Below, one piece after another: positions 27,368-35,822 of a stretch of DNA of 64,000 nt. Position 1 is the stretch's first letter. The number at the start of each line of letters is the position of its first letter. The stretch comes from Paenibacillus etheri (GTDB lineage Bacteria; Bacillota; Bacilli; Paenibacillales; Paenibacillaceae): the NCBI RefSeq assembly GCF_001012825.1, contig NZ_LCZJ02000043.1, positions 109,556 through 173,555 of the forward strand, given 5' to 3'. The notes below the pieces were generated by a model, which made no database searches, was not told the DNA's origin, and saw only the letters and a list, made by a program, of their open reading frames with translations. Position numbers and translations under genes: made by a program.

Positions 27368-27499
27368 TTATGTGTTGTCGCGCCACTCCGTCACCTCGCT
27401 CCCCGTAACCCGCATCAACGCAACCTGCAACTCCGTCCCGTGCAACTTGATAACCTCGTAACTCCTCCACCCGGCGATCTCAAGGTCCCGCCATCTCAC
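27368..27499 (-). CDS. Possible small protein (43 aa), doubtful
   Basis: Minus-strand frame from GTG 27499 to TAA 27368, with composition like a real protein (RDLEIAGWRSYEVIKLHG, then ELQVALMRVTG and EVTEWRDNT). No clear ribosome site, and it lies in a C-rich stretch unlike its surroundings. It may be a small gene, a remnant, or chance. Confidence 0.2.
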   Translation of the reverse strand: MRWRDLEIAGWRSYEVIKLHGTELQVALMRVTGSEVTEWRDNT

Positions 27500-27599
27500 C
27501 GCCCATCACATTATCCTATAGTCAGCTGAGAGCACGCATACTATAATAAAATCACTCTAAGTACAAGAATCGGCTATTTTTCAGATAGGGGTGGGGCTA

Positions 27600-28859
27600 G
27601 TGACGGATAAGGATCCATTGTTTGATCGTTTCTTCGATAGTATGGAATCGTTGGCGGATGCGATTAGCGAATCTCTTCAGTCCCAAGTTACGATTGAGGA
27701 CAGCAATCACCATGTGATCGGATACAGCTCCCATCAATTTGAGAGTGATTCTGCGAGAATTTCAACCATTATCGGAAAGCGCGTACCTAACGCTGTCATT
27801 ATTGGCTTGCGTAAGAAGGGGATTATGCAGCAGCTTGAGAGCGCTACACGTCCGATTCGGATTCCTACGGTCATGGAGGTTGGTCTTGGACCCCGACTCG
27901 CTATTTGCATCAAACATCAGAAGGAAATTCTCGGATACATCTGGATAGTGGATGCAGGCAATCTAGTTGAAGGACACGCAGAGAATATTGTAGAGAAAGC
28001 GGCGGCCATCGTTGGTCGTTATTTATTGAAGCAGCGGGGTTGGAAGACGAAGCAGGAGAAAACGCAGGAGGATTTTTTCTGGAAGCTGCTCACCTCCCAT
28101 TATGACAATGAAGCGAATATAAAGCAGGATGCGGAAGTTTGGTCGATTCTTTTGCCGGACAAATATTATATTAGCGTGTTTGAGAGTGACAAGGTCATTA
28201 ATGATCACTTCGTACTTCGATTTCGGCAAATAATGGCCTCCTATCCGGGGCTGCAATTATTGTTTCTGACTGCTGAGCACAATCGGTTGATTATATTGTT
28301 TTCATTCAGCTTTCGCATGGAAGGGACAGGTGATCTGTCTTCGTTCATGCACAAAATTATTGAGGATATGCGTAAGAGTGAGAGCTGTATGCTGGCTGCT
28401 GGCTGTAGCCTCGATTACACTGAATATATGTCGGCAGCCATTGCGTACTGGGAAGCGGGGTCCATTCTGGAGATCAAGAAGCTGCTGCCTTTTCATGGCA
28501 GAGAGTTACTATTATACGAGGATATTGGATTTTGGGCTTATATTCCGGCTATTATGGAGCAAAAACGTAGCCGAACCCGTAAAAGTCCTTTGCTGTATCC
28601 GCTTAAAGAGCATGATCGCGAGCATAAAAGTGATTTTCTAAAAACGATTGCCGTTTATTTATCACTCAGTGGAAACTTGAAGGAATCCGCCGCTTTTTTA
28701 CATATTCATACCAACACATTGCTGTACAGATTAAATCGCATAGCAGAGATTACGGGGAAAAGCTTAAAGGATACGGGATACCGCACTTCTATATATTTGG
28801 ATATTTTGACGGAAGAGACAAGGCAGCTTAATCAGTGGTTTGTTGAGTCACCGGAATAA
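27600..28859 (+). CDS. adeR: PucR-family transcriptional activator (AdeR-like)
   Basis: 419 aa from GTG 27600 (AGGGGTG site; GTG 27591 is an alternative). N-terminal ~170 residues form a GAF-like sensor region; the C terminus carries the PucR helix-turn-helix FLKTIAVYLSLSGNLKESAAFLHIHTNTLLYRLNRIAEITG. In B. subtilis the PucR-family protein AdeR activates ald and sits beside it; ald lies just upstream here. Symbol is given by context and family, so moderately sure. The target may be the palindrome at 25515-25530. Confidence 0.78.
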   Translation: MTDKDPLFDRFFDSMESLADAISESLQSQVTIEDSNHHVIGYSSHQFESDSARISTIIGKRVPNAVIIGLRKKGIMQQLESATRPIRIPTVMEVGLGPRLAICIKHQKEILGYIWIVDAGNLVEGHAENIVEKAAAIVGRYLLKQRGWKTKQEKTQEDFFWKLLTSHYDNEANIKQDAEVWSILLPDKYYISVFESDKVINDHFVLRFRQIMASYPGLQLLFLTAEHNRLIILFSFSFRMEGTGDLSSFMHKIIEDMRKSESCMLAAGCSLDYTEYMSAAIAYWEAGSILEIKKLLPFHGRELLLYEDIGFWAYIPAIMEQKRSRTRKSPLLYPLKEHDREHKSDFLKTIAVYLSLSGNLKESAAFLHIHTNTLLYRLNRIAEITGKSLKDTGYRTSIYLDILTEETRQLNQWFVESPE

Positions 28860-28937
28860 AATGAATTAAGCACCAACTGGGCAGCGAACACGTACAATAA
28901 CCTATATTTAGAACCTATAACATTGGAGGGACTAAGC

Positions 28938-29666
28938 ATGGTGAAGGAAGTTCGTTCACCCGATGCCCTTGACTTTGAACGGAAAATGAGAGAAAGCATC
29001 GTGGATTCGGCTGAAGCATTAAATAACAGTGGAGCTGATTTTGCAACATTTGATGAGTCCCGCGGCAATCCGCAGTTTTGGACGCGTACAGATATTGGAG
29101 GACTACAGCTAAACGCTGGTGTGGCGCCTTCAGTGGGAGTTAAAGACATTTTTCGGAACGGACATTTATATGCCTTCGAATGCGCGACAGCCATGGTCAT
29201 TGTTTTGTACAGGGCGACAATTGAAGCTATAGGTGAAGAAGCTTTTAATAGGTACTTTAAGGATTTGTTCTTATGGGACTGGAACTACGACGAGAATCTA
29301 CGCTTAACTACGAACTATAATAAGGATCGAATGCTGCGGGGAGATATTGTGTATTTCAGAAATCCAGATCATGCGCCCAGCAAGCCAGAATGGCAGGGTG
29401 AGAATGCTGTTAAGCTTGAAGAAGACCTGTTCTATGGCCATGGCATCGGGATAACTACTGCAGAAATCATCATAGACTCTCTTAATGGGGAAAGAGTGCC
29501 CGGAAGTAATATCTCAGCTTTTCTTACGAATGAATCCATTCATCCTGATTTTAACTATTTACAGAGATTATCTTCAGGTTCTGTCTTACCCGGAGAGGAA
29601 AATAGAGGCTCTGAGTGTACTGTTTTTTCAAGAATAGGGGTTCGAAGCTACATTTATAAGATCTAG
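28938..29666 (+). CDS. tgl: Protein-glutamine gamma-glutamyltransferase (spore coat transglutaminase)
   Basis: 242 aa. Conserved blocks of Bacillus Tgl: SGADFATFDESRGNPQFW, KDIFRNGHLYAFECATAMVIVLY with the catalytic Cys at residue 82, WRGEN-like WQGENAVKLEEDLFYGHGIGI. Tgl crosslinks Gln and Lys side chains of coat proteins during late sporulation. ATG at 28938 after GGAGGG; the TTG at 28923 would overlap that site. Shorter at the N terminus than the B. subtilis protein by roughly 30 residues. Confidence 0.92.
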   Translation: MVKEVRSPDALDFERKMRESIVDSAEALNNSGADFATFDESRGNPQFWTRTDIGGLQLNAGVAPSVGVKDIFRNGHLYAFECATAMVIVLYRATIEAIGEEAFNRYFKDLFLWDWNYDENLRLTTNYNKDRMLRGDIVYFRNPDHAPSKPEWQGENAVKLEEDLFYGHGIGITTAEIIIDSLNGERVPGSNISAFLTNESIHPDFNYLQRLSSGSVLPGEENRGSECTVFSRIGVRSYIYKI

Positions 29667-29700
29667 CAGCTAAGAGAGTACCAAGAAGAATAATCTGCCT

Positions 29701-29755
29701 AAAAAAAGGGCTGTCTCATAAATAGATGTTCTACAAAAGAAACAGCCAACAGCCC
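29701..29755 (-). terminator. Minus-strand hairpin with T run
   Basis: GGGCTGT (29708-29714) pairs with ACAGCCC (29749-29755); a seven-A run at 29701-29707 gives a T run on the minus strand. It may be the terminator of the remnant at 29766-29945. Confidence 0.5.
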
Positions 29756-29765
29756 CGATTATTCT

Positions 29766-29945
29766 TCAGTTGTCCATAACACGAACGAGGTGGTGTTCTG
29801 GAATCGCTTCACCATCCGCTTGTCCGTCATACGTAGTTTCAGTAAAGACACCATCCAGGGTGTCTTTTTTTCGTGGATTCAATAGTTCTAGTTCGTAATC
29901 ATGCCTTTGAAGCTTGAGTAGCTGTAATGCCGCCTCTTTGTGACT
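29766..29945 (-). pseudogene. N-terminally truncated small protein remnant
   Basis: A minus-strand frame of 59 codons, bounded upstream by a TAG, has no start codon but reads as real protein: EAALQLLKLQRHDYELELL, NPRKKDTLDGVFTETTYDGQ, ADGEAIPEHHLVRVMDN, then stop. Not a family I can name. Terminator-like hairpin follows at 29701-29755. It occupies much of the 29667-30107 gap; 29946-30107 is AT-rich and carries the promoter region of the next gene. Confidence 0.4.
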
Positions 29946-30107
29946 CTAGCATCTAACGTCATAAATATGCTAGCTATCTATGCGCCAAGTAAGAAATTTT
30001 TGCGCATACAATTTAAATCTTTAATAGTAGCAAAGGTTTAATTTTACATTGAACTGTTATAGTACTCATTGATCAATACTTTACTAACAGGGGGAAGGAT
30101 AAGCGCT

Positions 30108-33100
30108 ATGAATACATTACGCAAGACAATAGTGATTGCATCAGTGATAACGTTGCTAGGAGGAGGGTTTAATACAGGCTTTAGTCAAAATAATTATGTC
30201 TACGCAGCAGATGATGCTACGCCATCCTTCGTGGTTGAAGATTTTGAAGATGGAATCAATGATGTGAAATTTAATCCTAAACGTATGTATAATGCTACGC
30301 TGCATTTGGAAGATAACAAGAAGCTTGTAAGAAATGGACAATATTCGGCTAGAATTGATTACGATATGATCGGCATAGTAGATAACCCCTCTCAAATTGA
30401 AGTCGGGTATAAAACGGGGAATATCCCGGTAACAGGTTACCCTACTAAAGTAGGCATGTGGGTTTATGCAAACAATGAAGGACATTTGCTGACGACAAAA
30501 TTTAGAGATATAGGCGGATCTTCTTTCCAGGCAGAATTTTATGATGTAAATCAAGTGGGTATCAACTGGTCCGGCTGGAAATATATCGAGGCAGATATTC
30601 CGCAGGGTAAACCGGGTCCGATTGTTCTCGAATTGTTTTTCCAATTGAAACAATCGAATATGAGCAAGAAAAACAAGGGCTCTATTTGGGTAGATGATAT
30701 TACCTTTATCTATGATGAAGTTGATGAGGATAAGGACGTTCCTGCCATTAAACCTATAGCCCCTGTTGAAAATGAAGTCTTAAACACTCCACTTGATGAA
30801 GTGACGGTTGAGCTGACCGATAACGGATCAGGCCTGGATTTGAGTACCTTATCTGTTCAATTAGATGGTACGGATATTACGGATGAAGTGCACTATTCTC
30901 CAGATACAAATGTATTAACTTATCCAGGAGAATATGTAGATGGCGGTTATCATGAGCTTGTTATTGAAGTGAAGGACAAGAATGGTAACCCGGCAGCCCA
31001 AAAAATCACCTTCACAATAAATGCAGGAGAGCGTTTGTTCATGGCTGCAGACGAAGAAGCAGTAAGTAATGAAATCTATCCTGTTCATATTAATATCAAA
31101 GATTACTTGAAAGCAGAACAGGCAAAATTCACCTTAAATTATGATGCAAGCACCCTTCAAGTTGAAAACATTACTCAGGCGGCTGGAGTTTCCCTAACCT
31201 CAGATATTGATAATGAGCACGGCATGGTTCAAGTAGCACTTGATAACGTAATATCAGCTGCTCAAAATGTCGTTACTGTTAACTTCAGAGTGAGCTCTCA
31301 TGCCGTGCTAGAGCGTGGTGAAGCGTACAAAACCATAACAATGAGTAATGCGAGTCTTACTACGGGCGGTGTTCAGACGAGTACACCATTAGCTACGCCT
31401 ATTCATTATACAATCGGTTTCCCCTATCAGCTGAAAATGACGGGAGTTGGTTTGGGCACAACTTCTACCTTTACAGTGTTAGACCATGGAGGCAAGCCGT
31501 ATGAAGGTGCGGATATTGTTTTCACCGGATTATTAAAGCAAAGCTCAATAGTGACAGTAAACACTGTAACATCTAATGTATATGAGGATGATGATACATC
31601 TTCTAATGTAATCATGGTTGCAAAAGCTGGTGAACGTTACTATGCTTCAGCAGCAGCTGACGATGGGTTATACGAGGTTATTCTGGTAGACGGACAAACA
31701 ACAGGTTATATCTCGGAAGCTGATGTTAGTAGTCAGTTATTGAGCGGCAGTCTTGGTAAAACAGATGCTAAAGGACAGTTAACGACAGACATCACTACAT
31801 TGGCGCTTGGAACCTATCAGGTTCAAGCTGTCATCGGTGTTCAGAACAGTAAGGTTGTCAATTATGAAGTGGTGGAGCAGTATGGTACCAATGAACCGCA
31901 ATATATTCAAACTTATGTCGCAGAGGATATGTCTTCACAACTGAGTGCTGCCTGGCAAACAAAACCAGATCAAACCTCTACTTATATTCAATACATTGAA
32001 GCTGGTGAATGGGGGGCAGGAGCAAGCCCAGACATTAATGAAGTAAGGCAACAGCAAGCCGAGAGTGAGCTGCAGGTGCTTAGTATGAAGGAAAATGGAA
32101 CGAAAGGCGAAATCCGGTTTCATAATGCCCTGGTTAAGGGCTTGAAAGCAGATACCACTTACAAATATCGTGTAGGCTATGAGGACAAATGGTCGGGGTG
32201 GCATGAATATTCTACTGTCGATCAGGATAAAACAACACCGACCTCATTCTTGTTTATTACGGATTCCCATACGAATCAATTACCAGGATTACAAATCTAT
32301 CAAGAGCTAATGACTAACGCTTTGACACAATATCCATCGACGCAGTTTATTATGCATGGTGGAGATATGGTTGATGTAGGCGGCGCATTCGAAGAATGGC
32401 AAAAGTTCTGGCTAGCATCTTCTGTTTATGCAACAAAACTCCCGACTGCACTAACACTGGGCAACCATGATGTGAAGAGTGAAGGGAAAGATGTGTTCAC
32501 CAAAGGTGCGAATTTCCCAGAAAACGGACCAGAATCCCAACTGCAATATGCTTACTCTTATGAGGTCGATGATACTCATTTTGTCATATTGAACTCAGAA
32601 GGCACAGAGGAACAGATGATTGATCAAGCAGCATGGTTAAAAGACGATTTGGATCAGAATGATAAAAAATGGACTGTCGTTATGTTCCACCGTCCAGCTT
32701 ATCATACAGAAAATGGTCGAGAATCCCTTGTTGAGTATACCCAAACCTATTTTGCACCCATATTAGAAAAGAAAAAAGTCGATTTGGTTCTGGTTGGTCA
32801 TGATCATGTATATGCGCGCACCTATCCAATGATGGATGGAAAGCCAAATAAAGCTACCAATGAGGGTACAGTATACCTTGATGGTGGTGCTTCAGGCTGG
32901 AAATTCTATGATGGCACCCAATATAATTATTTGAATTATATTTTTGATGAAGACGTTCCTGTATACTCCGCTATTAAAATTACTGAGGATGCGATTCATG
33001 TGGAGGCACGTACAAGTGCGGGTACATTAATCGATGAGTTTTCTGTCAAGAAAACAACGGAAACTGAGACACCAACGCCAACACCGACACCAACACCGAC

Positions 33101-33848
33101 ACCGACACCGACACCGACACCAACACCAGCATCGACACCAAATTCTACAGCAACGTCACCAACATCAACGCCAACGCCACCAACACCAACACTGAAGCCA
33201 ACAGTAGCGCCAACACCGCCAACATCGACATCGAAGCCAACAGCGTCGAAGCCGGTATTCAACGACAAGGTAAATGTAGATGCAGTTAAAGCTATCGTGG
33301 AAAAAGAGAAATCTGCTCCCGCTATAAACTTTACGGATGTTCCGGCATCTTCGTGGAGTGCCTCTGTAGTGGAGCGTGCAGCGAAGATGGGGATTGTAAC
33401 GGGTTATAGTGATGGTTCTTACCATCCGAATCAAAAGGTAACTCGCGCCGAGTTCGCCACAATGGTAGCAAAAGCTTTTGGTCTATCGAATTCAAGCGGT
33501 TCATCCTTCTCTGACACGCAAGGACATTGGGCTTCAGAATCGATTGCAACATTACAAGCTAAAGGCGTAATCACGGGTTATAGTGATGGTTCTTTCCATC
33601 CTAATCAAGAAATTTCCCGCGCTGAAATCGTGGCAATGCTTGCTCGTCTGACAAACTATGTTCCTAGCACATCCAATCTATTTCTGGATGTAGCTACGAA
33701 CTGGGCTTCTGAACAAATCAATGCTTTTGCAACTGCTGGCATAGTAACTGGTAAAGGCAACGAATTGTTCAAACCGAATGATGCTGCATCCCGTGCGGAG
33801 TCGGTTGCGATGATCATTCGCTTGTTGGATAAATTGCTTGCACAATAA
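30108..33848 (+). CDS. Giant secreted, SLH-anchored metallophosphoesterase
   Basis: 1246 aa. Signal peptide MNTLRKTIVIASVITLLGGG ... VYAADD; a carbohydrate-binding-like region (~30-210); a cohesin-like region (YPVHINIKDYLKAEQAKFTLNYD); an SH3-like stretch (ERYYASAAADDGLYEVILVDGQT); a purple-acid-phosphatase-type Fn3 segment and a calcineurin-like core with FITDSHTN, HGGDMVD, TLGNHD, VVMFHRPAYHT and LVGHDHVYART; a Thr-Pro tandem linker; three SLH domains each with GIVTGYSDGSYHPNQ- or related motifs. ATG at 30108 follows GGGGGAAGG. It would sit on the cell surface via S-layer domains and hydrolyse phosphomonoesters or phosphodiesters; substrate unknown. No sugar-lyase motif is seen. Confidence 0.9.
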   Translation: MNTLRKTIVIASVITLLGGGFNTGFSQNNYVYAADDATPSFVVEDFEDGINDVKFNPKRMYNATLHLEDNKKLVRNGQYSARIDYDMIGIVDNPSQIEVGYKTGNIPVTGYPTKVGMWVYANNEGHLLTTKFRDIGGSSFQAEFYDVNQVGINWSGWKYIEADIPQGKPGPIVLELFFQLKQSNMSKKNKGSIWVDDITFIYDEVDEDKDVPAIKPIAPVENEVLNTPLDEVTVELTDNGSGLDLSTLSVQLDGTDITDEVHYSPDTNVLTYPGEYVDGGYHELVIEVKDKNGNPAAQKITFTINAGERLFMAADEEAVSNEIYPVHINIKDYLKAEQAKFTLNYDASTLQVENITQAAGVSLTSDIDNEHGMVQVALDNVISAAQNVVTVNFRVSSHAVLERGEAYKTITMSNASLTTGGVQTSTPLATPIHYTIGFPYQLKMTGVGLGTTSTFTVLDHGGKPYEGADIVFTGLLKQSSIVTVNTVTSNVYEDDDTSSNVIMVAKAGERYYASAAADDGLYEVILVDGQTTGYISEADVSSQLLSGSLGKTDAKGQLTTDITTLALGTYQVQAVIGVQNSKVVNYEVVEQYGTNEPQYIQTYVAEDMSSQLSAAWQTKPDQTSTYIQYIEAGEWGAGASPDINEVRQQQAESELQVLSMKENGTKGEIRFHNALVKGLKADTTYKYRVGYEDKWSGWHEYSTVDQDKTTPTSFLFITDSHTNQLPGLQIYQELMTNALTQYPSTQFIMHGGDMVDVGGAFEEWQKFWLASSVYATKLPTALTLGNHDVKSEGKDVFTKGANFPENGPESQLQYAYSYEVDDTHFVILNSEGTEEQMIDQAAWLKDDLDQNDKKWTVVMFHRPAYHTENGRESLVEYTQTYFAPILEKKKVDLVLVGHDHVYARTYPMMDGKPNKATNEGTVYLDGGASGWKFYDGTQYNYLNYIFDEDVPVYSAIKITEDAIHVEARTSAGTLIDEFSVKKTTETETPTPTPTPTPTPTPTPTPTPASTPNSTATSPTSTPTPPTPTLKPTVAPTPPTSTSKPTASKPVFNDKVNVDAVKAIVEKEKSAPAINFTDVPASSWSASVVERAAKMGIVTGYSDGSYHPNQKVTRAEFATMVAKAFGLSNSSGSSFSDTQGHWASESIATLQAKGVITGYSDGSFHPNQEISRAEIVAMLARLTNYVPSTSNLFLDVATNWASEQINAFATAGIVTGKGNELFKPNDAASRAESVAMIIRLLDKLLAQ
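33065..33245 (+). repeat. ACACCG/ACACCA hexanucleotide array coding for the Thr-Pro linker
   Basis: Repeated ACACCAACACCGACACCG-type hexamers code for (Thr-Pro)n, degenerating at the 3' end into Thr/Pro/Ser/Lys. Such arrays vary in copy number by slippage, altering linker length without breaking frame. The minus-strand frame across it is a shadow. Confidence 0.85.
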
Positions 33849-33899
33849 GTGAAATCTTTCGGATAGTTAACCGGATTCACCTCCACCAATAAGTAGAAG

Positions 33900-33945
33900 A
33901 AGGGGCTGTCCCTGAGTCATTTATGACTTATGGGACAGCCCCTTT
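33900..33945. terminator. Bidirectional terminator between the SLH phosphoesterase and hflX
   Basis: AGGGGCTGTCCC ... GGGACAGCCCCTTT, an 11-bp perfect stem between two convergent genes with A and T tracts at both sides. Confidence 0.85.
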
Positions 33946-33960
33946 GCTGTGTCTAATAGC

Positions 33961-35226
33961 CTAAAGTTCAATAAAATCTTTGCGGAATTTCTCGAAATCA
34001 GATTTTCTGCATTCCAGCGCAAGCCGTGTGCCTGTTTCTTCATAGCTAGTGGATTGAATATGGGCATGCTCGTTAAAATAGGAGACCACATTTCCACGAT
34101 CAAATGGAATCAGAATTTCACACTGTACATAATCCGTAAACACATGACTGCGGATCAGGTCCGTAAGTTCAGACATTCCGCTATTTTGTTTCGCGGAGAG
34201 ATAGACGTTGTCACCTTCAATGTGAGGGTAAGGCAAGTCAGTTAGGTCTGCTTTGTTATAGGCATAAATCGTCGGAATTTGGTCCGCGCCGAGTGCTTTT
34301 AACGTCTCATCGGTGACGGTCATATGCTGCTGATGCTGCGGATCGGAAATATCGACTACGTGAATCAATAAGTCAGCTTCGGTTACCTCTTCGAGTGTGG
34401 AGCGGAATGCTTTGACCAGGTGATGGGGAAGCTGGCTGACGAATCCGACGGTATCCGTTAATAAAAAGGTTTTGTGATCAGGTAGCTCAATGCTCCGAAC
34501 GGACGTCTCCAGCGTAGCAAATAACATATCTTTGGTGAACACTTGCTTATTAGAGCCTGGATGGTACGTCTCCACCATCACATTCATTAAGCTGGATTTG
34601 CCGGTATTCGTATAGCCGACGATACAGACAACAGGAACCTCATTCTTATGCCGCTGCTTCCGCTGAATTTGGCGTCTTGCCACTTGCTGTTGAAGCTCAA
34701 CCTGTAACGCTGAAATCCGTTCTTCAATTCTTCTGCGATCCAGCTCCAGCTTCGTTTCACCAGCGCCTCTGTTCTTCAGCCCAGCACCACCGCCTTGTCT
34801 GCCGAGTGATTCTCGAAGCCCTGTCAATCGGGGCAGCATATATTGCAGTCTGGCTACTTCTACTTGCAACTGTGCTTCTTTGGTCTTCGCTCTTTCTGCG
34901 AAAATATTCAGAATCAGAATCGTCCGGTCAATGACCTGACGATCCAGAGAGGACTCCAAATTGCGAATCTGTGAAGGGGACAGCTCATCGTTAAAAATGA
35001 CAATGTTAGCATCATGCGCTTCTAAAAGCGCTGATAACTCTTGGATTTTACCTGTACCGATATAATGGGAAGGGTTGATCCGGCTTGCCTTTTGACTGAG
35101 TTCTCCTACAACCTCTAGGTCACAGGCGACTGCCAGATTGCTCAGTTCTTCCATTGAATAAGCGAAGTTTGTTTCGTTCTGAAGCTGGACACCGACCATA
35201 ATTGCTTTTTCTCGTAGTTGTTCCAT
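33961..35226 (-). CDS. hflX: HflX-type ribosome-associated GTPase
   Basis: 421 aa, normal for HflX. N-terminal HYIGTGKIQELSALLEAHDA domain, middle coiled segment GRQGGGAGLKNRGAGETKLELDRRRIEERI, and a G domain with P-loop GYTNTGKSSLMNVM, switch DTVGFVSQLPHHLVKAFRSTLEEV and YNKADL. HflX splits stalled ribosomes; HflXr of Listeria confers macrolide/lincosamide resistance and is controlled by attenuation through a short RLR-containing leader peptide. The leader here has the same plan (see 35265-35709), so this may be an HflXr. The start has an unusually long spacing after GGAGG. Confidence 0.93.
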   Translation of the reverse strand: MEQLREKAIMVGVQLQNETNFAYSMEELSNLAVACDLEVVGELSQKASRINPSHYIGTGKIQELSALLEAHDANIVIFNDELSPSQIRNLESSLDRQVIDRTILILNIFAERAKTKEAQLQVEVARLQYMLPRLTGLRESLGRQGGGAGLKNRGAGETKLELDRRRIEERISALQVELQQQVARRQIQRKQRHKNEVPVVCIVGYTNTGKSSLMNVMVETYHPGSNKQVFTKDMLFATLETSVRSIELPDHKTFLLTDTVGFVSQLPHHLVKAFRSTLEEVTEADLLIHVVDISDPQHQQHMTVTDETLKALGADQIPTIYAYNKADLTDLPYPHIEGDNVYLSAKQNSGMSELTDLIRSHVFTDYVQCEILIPFDRGNVVSYFNEHAHIQSTSYEETGTRLALECRKSDFEKFRKDFIEL

Positions 35227-35264
35227 ATATATTTATTCATCCTCCAGTAGTAAATAGTAAACGC

Positions 35265-35290
35265 AAAAAAACACAGGCCATCTGCCTGTG
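35265..35290 (-). terminator. Attenuator terminator in the hflX leader
   Basis: CACAGGC (minus), loop, GCCTGTG (35272-35278 with 35284-35290), followed by a run of seven T on the minus strand. It lies ~40 bp before the hflX start and would stop transcription unless its 5' arm is sequestered by the antiterminator pairing 35580-35591. Confidence 0.88.
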
Positions 35291-35591
35291 CTTACGGTTC
35301 GTTAGAGGACATCAGAACAAATGTGTAAGGAGAAATCTCCGTTACGACATAGGGTCTTCCATAGATATATCGAAGTAAACAACGGCTCGGTCGTAGGGGG
35401 GATAACTATAATCCCTTACGAGTAGCGGTTAGTTTAAATTATAAGAAAGTATAAGTTTCACGATATACTTTATCCTTATAATTCTCGCATAAACGCTACC
35501 GTCCTTATAAGGACGCCGAAGGCGTTTTAGCTTGTTGGCTTCTATGGAGTTAAATGGGTAGACCTATCCTGAGTCCTCTGCACAAGGGCAG
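35282..35591 (-). promoter_or_regulatory. Long-range antiterminator fold of the hflX leader
   Basis: On the minus strand, CTGCCCTTGTGC (35591-35580) can pair with GCACAGGCAG (35291-35282), the 5' arm of the terminator, giving ten pairs with a two-base bulge. The pairing continues nested with AGAGGAC/GTCCTCT (35579-35573 with 35310-35304), ATAGGTCT with AGACCCTAT, and TCCATAG/CTATGGA. The terminator and this fold are mutually exclusive. Confidence 0.7.
35439..35535. repeat. Two-hairpin repeat element, copy B
   Basis: First hairpin: TTATAAG-A-AAGTATA ... TATACTTT ... CTTATAA. Second hairpin (35491-35527): AAACGC-TACCGTCC, loop TTATAA, GGACG-CCGAAG-GCGTTT. Located inside the loop of the hflX leader antiterminator fold. 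Closely matches copy A and copy C in both hairpins. Confidence 0.82.
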
Positions 35592-35609
35592 AGCTTTAGC
35601 GCTATTTAA

Positions 35610-35648
35610 TTAGTCGCGCAAAGTTCTAACTCGGATAAAGTCTATCAC
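35610..35648 (-). CDS. Leader peptide of hflX with Arg-Val-Arg stalling motif
   Basis: Start GTG 35648 after GGAGGG (6-nt spacing), sequence MIDFIRVRTLRD, stop TAA. Residues 6-8 (Arg-Val-Arg) match in position and character the R-L-R of known macrolide-arrest leader peptides such as ErmDL. An in-frame ATG at 35666 would add six residues but lacks a ribosome site. Codons 9-11 form one arm of a small hairpin (35623-35616 with 35602-35594) that a stalled ribosome would open. Confidence 0.8.
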   Translation of the reverse strand: MIDFIRVRTLRD

Positions 35649-35680
35649 ACGTAACCCTCCGTTCATAAAAAGTTAAGTCG

Positions 35681-35709
35681 AGTTTACCACATCCTTTATT
35701 TGGTGGCAA
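35681..35709 (-). promoter_or_regulatory. Promoter of the hflX leader transcript
   Basis: TTGCCA (35709-35704), 17-bp spacer, TAAACT (35686-35681), leaving about 26 nt before the leader start codon. A plausible sigma-A promoter. Confidence 0.6.
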
Positions 35710-35822
35710 ATCTGTATTTATACGCTGTATAGCATTTCTCTATTTTATATCATCCAAGAATTCTAAAAAATGAATGCATATCATACATATATAATTTGAT
35801 ATGAATAGGAGGTGTGAAGACA

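Noticed and set aside
29844-29871. AAAGACACC...GGTGTC hairpin followed by seven T
   Set aside because: It falls inside the minus-strand coding remnant and is ~180 bp after tgl, so a terminator role is uncertain.
32996-33434. Minus-strand ORFs rich in Val/Gly/Asp or Cys/Arg across the Thr-Pro linker
   Set aside because: Shadows of the hexanucleotide repeat on the coding strand of the SLH protein.
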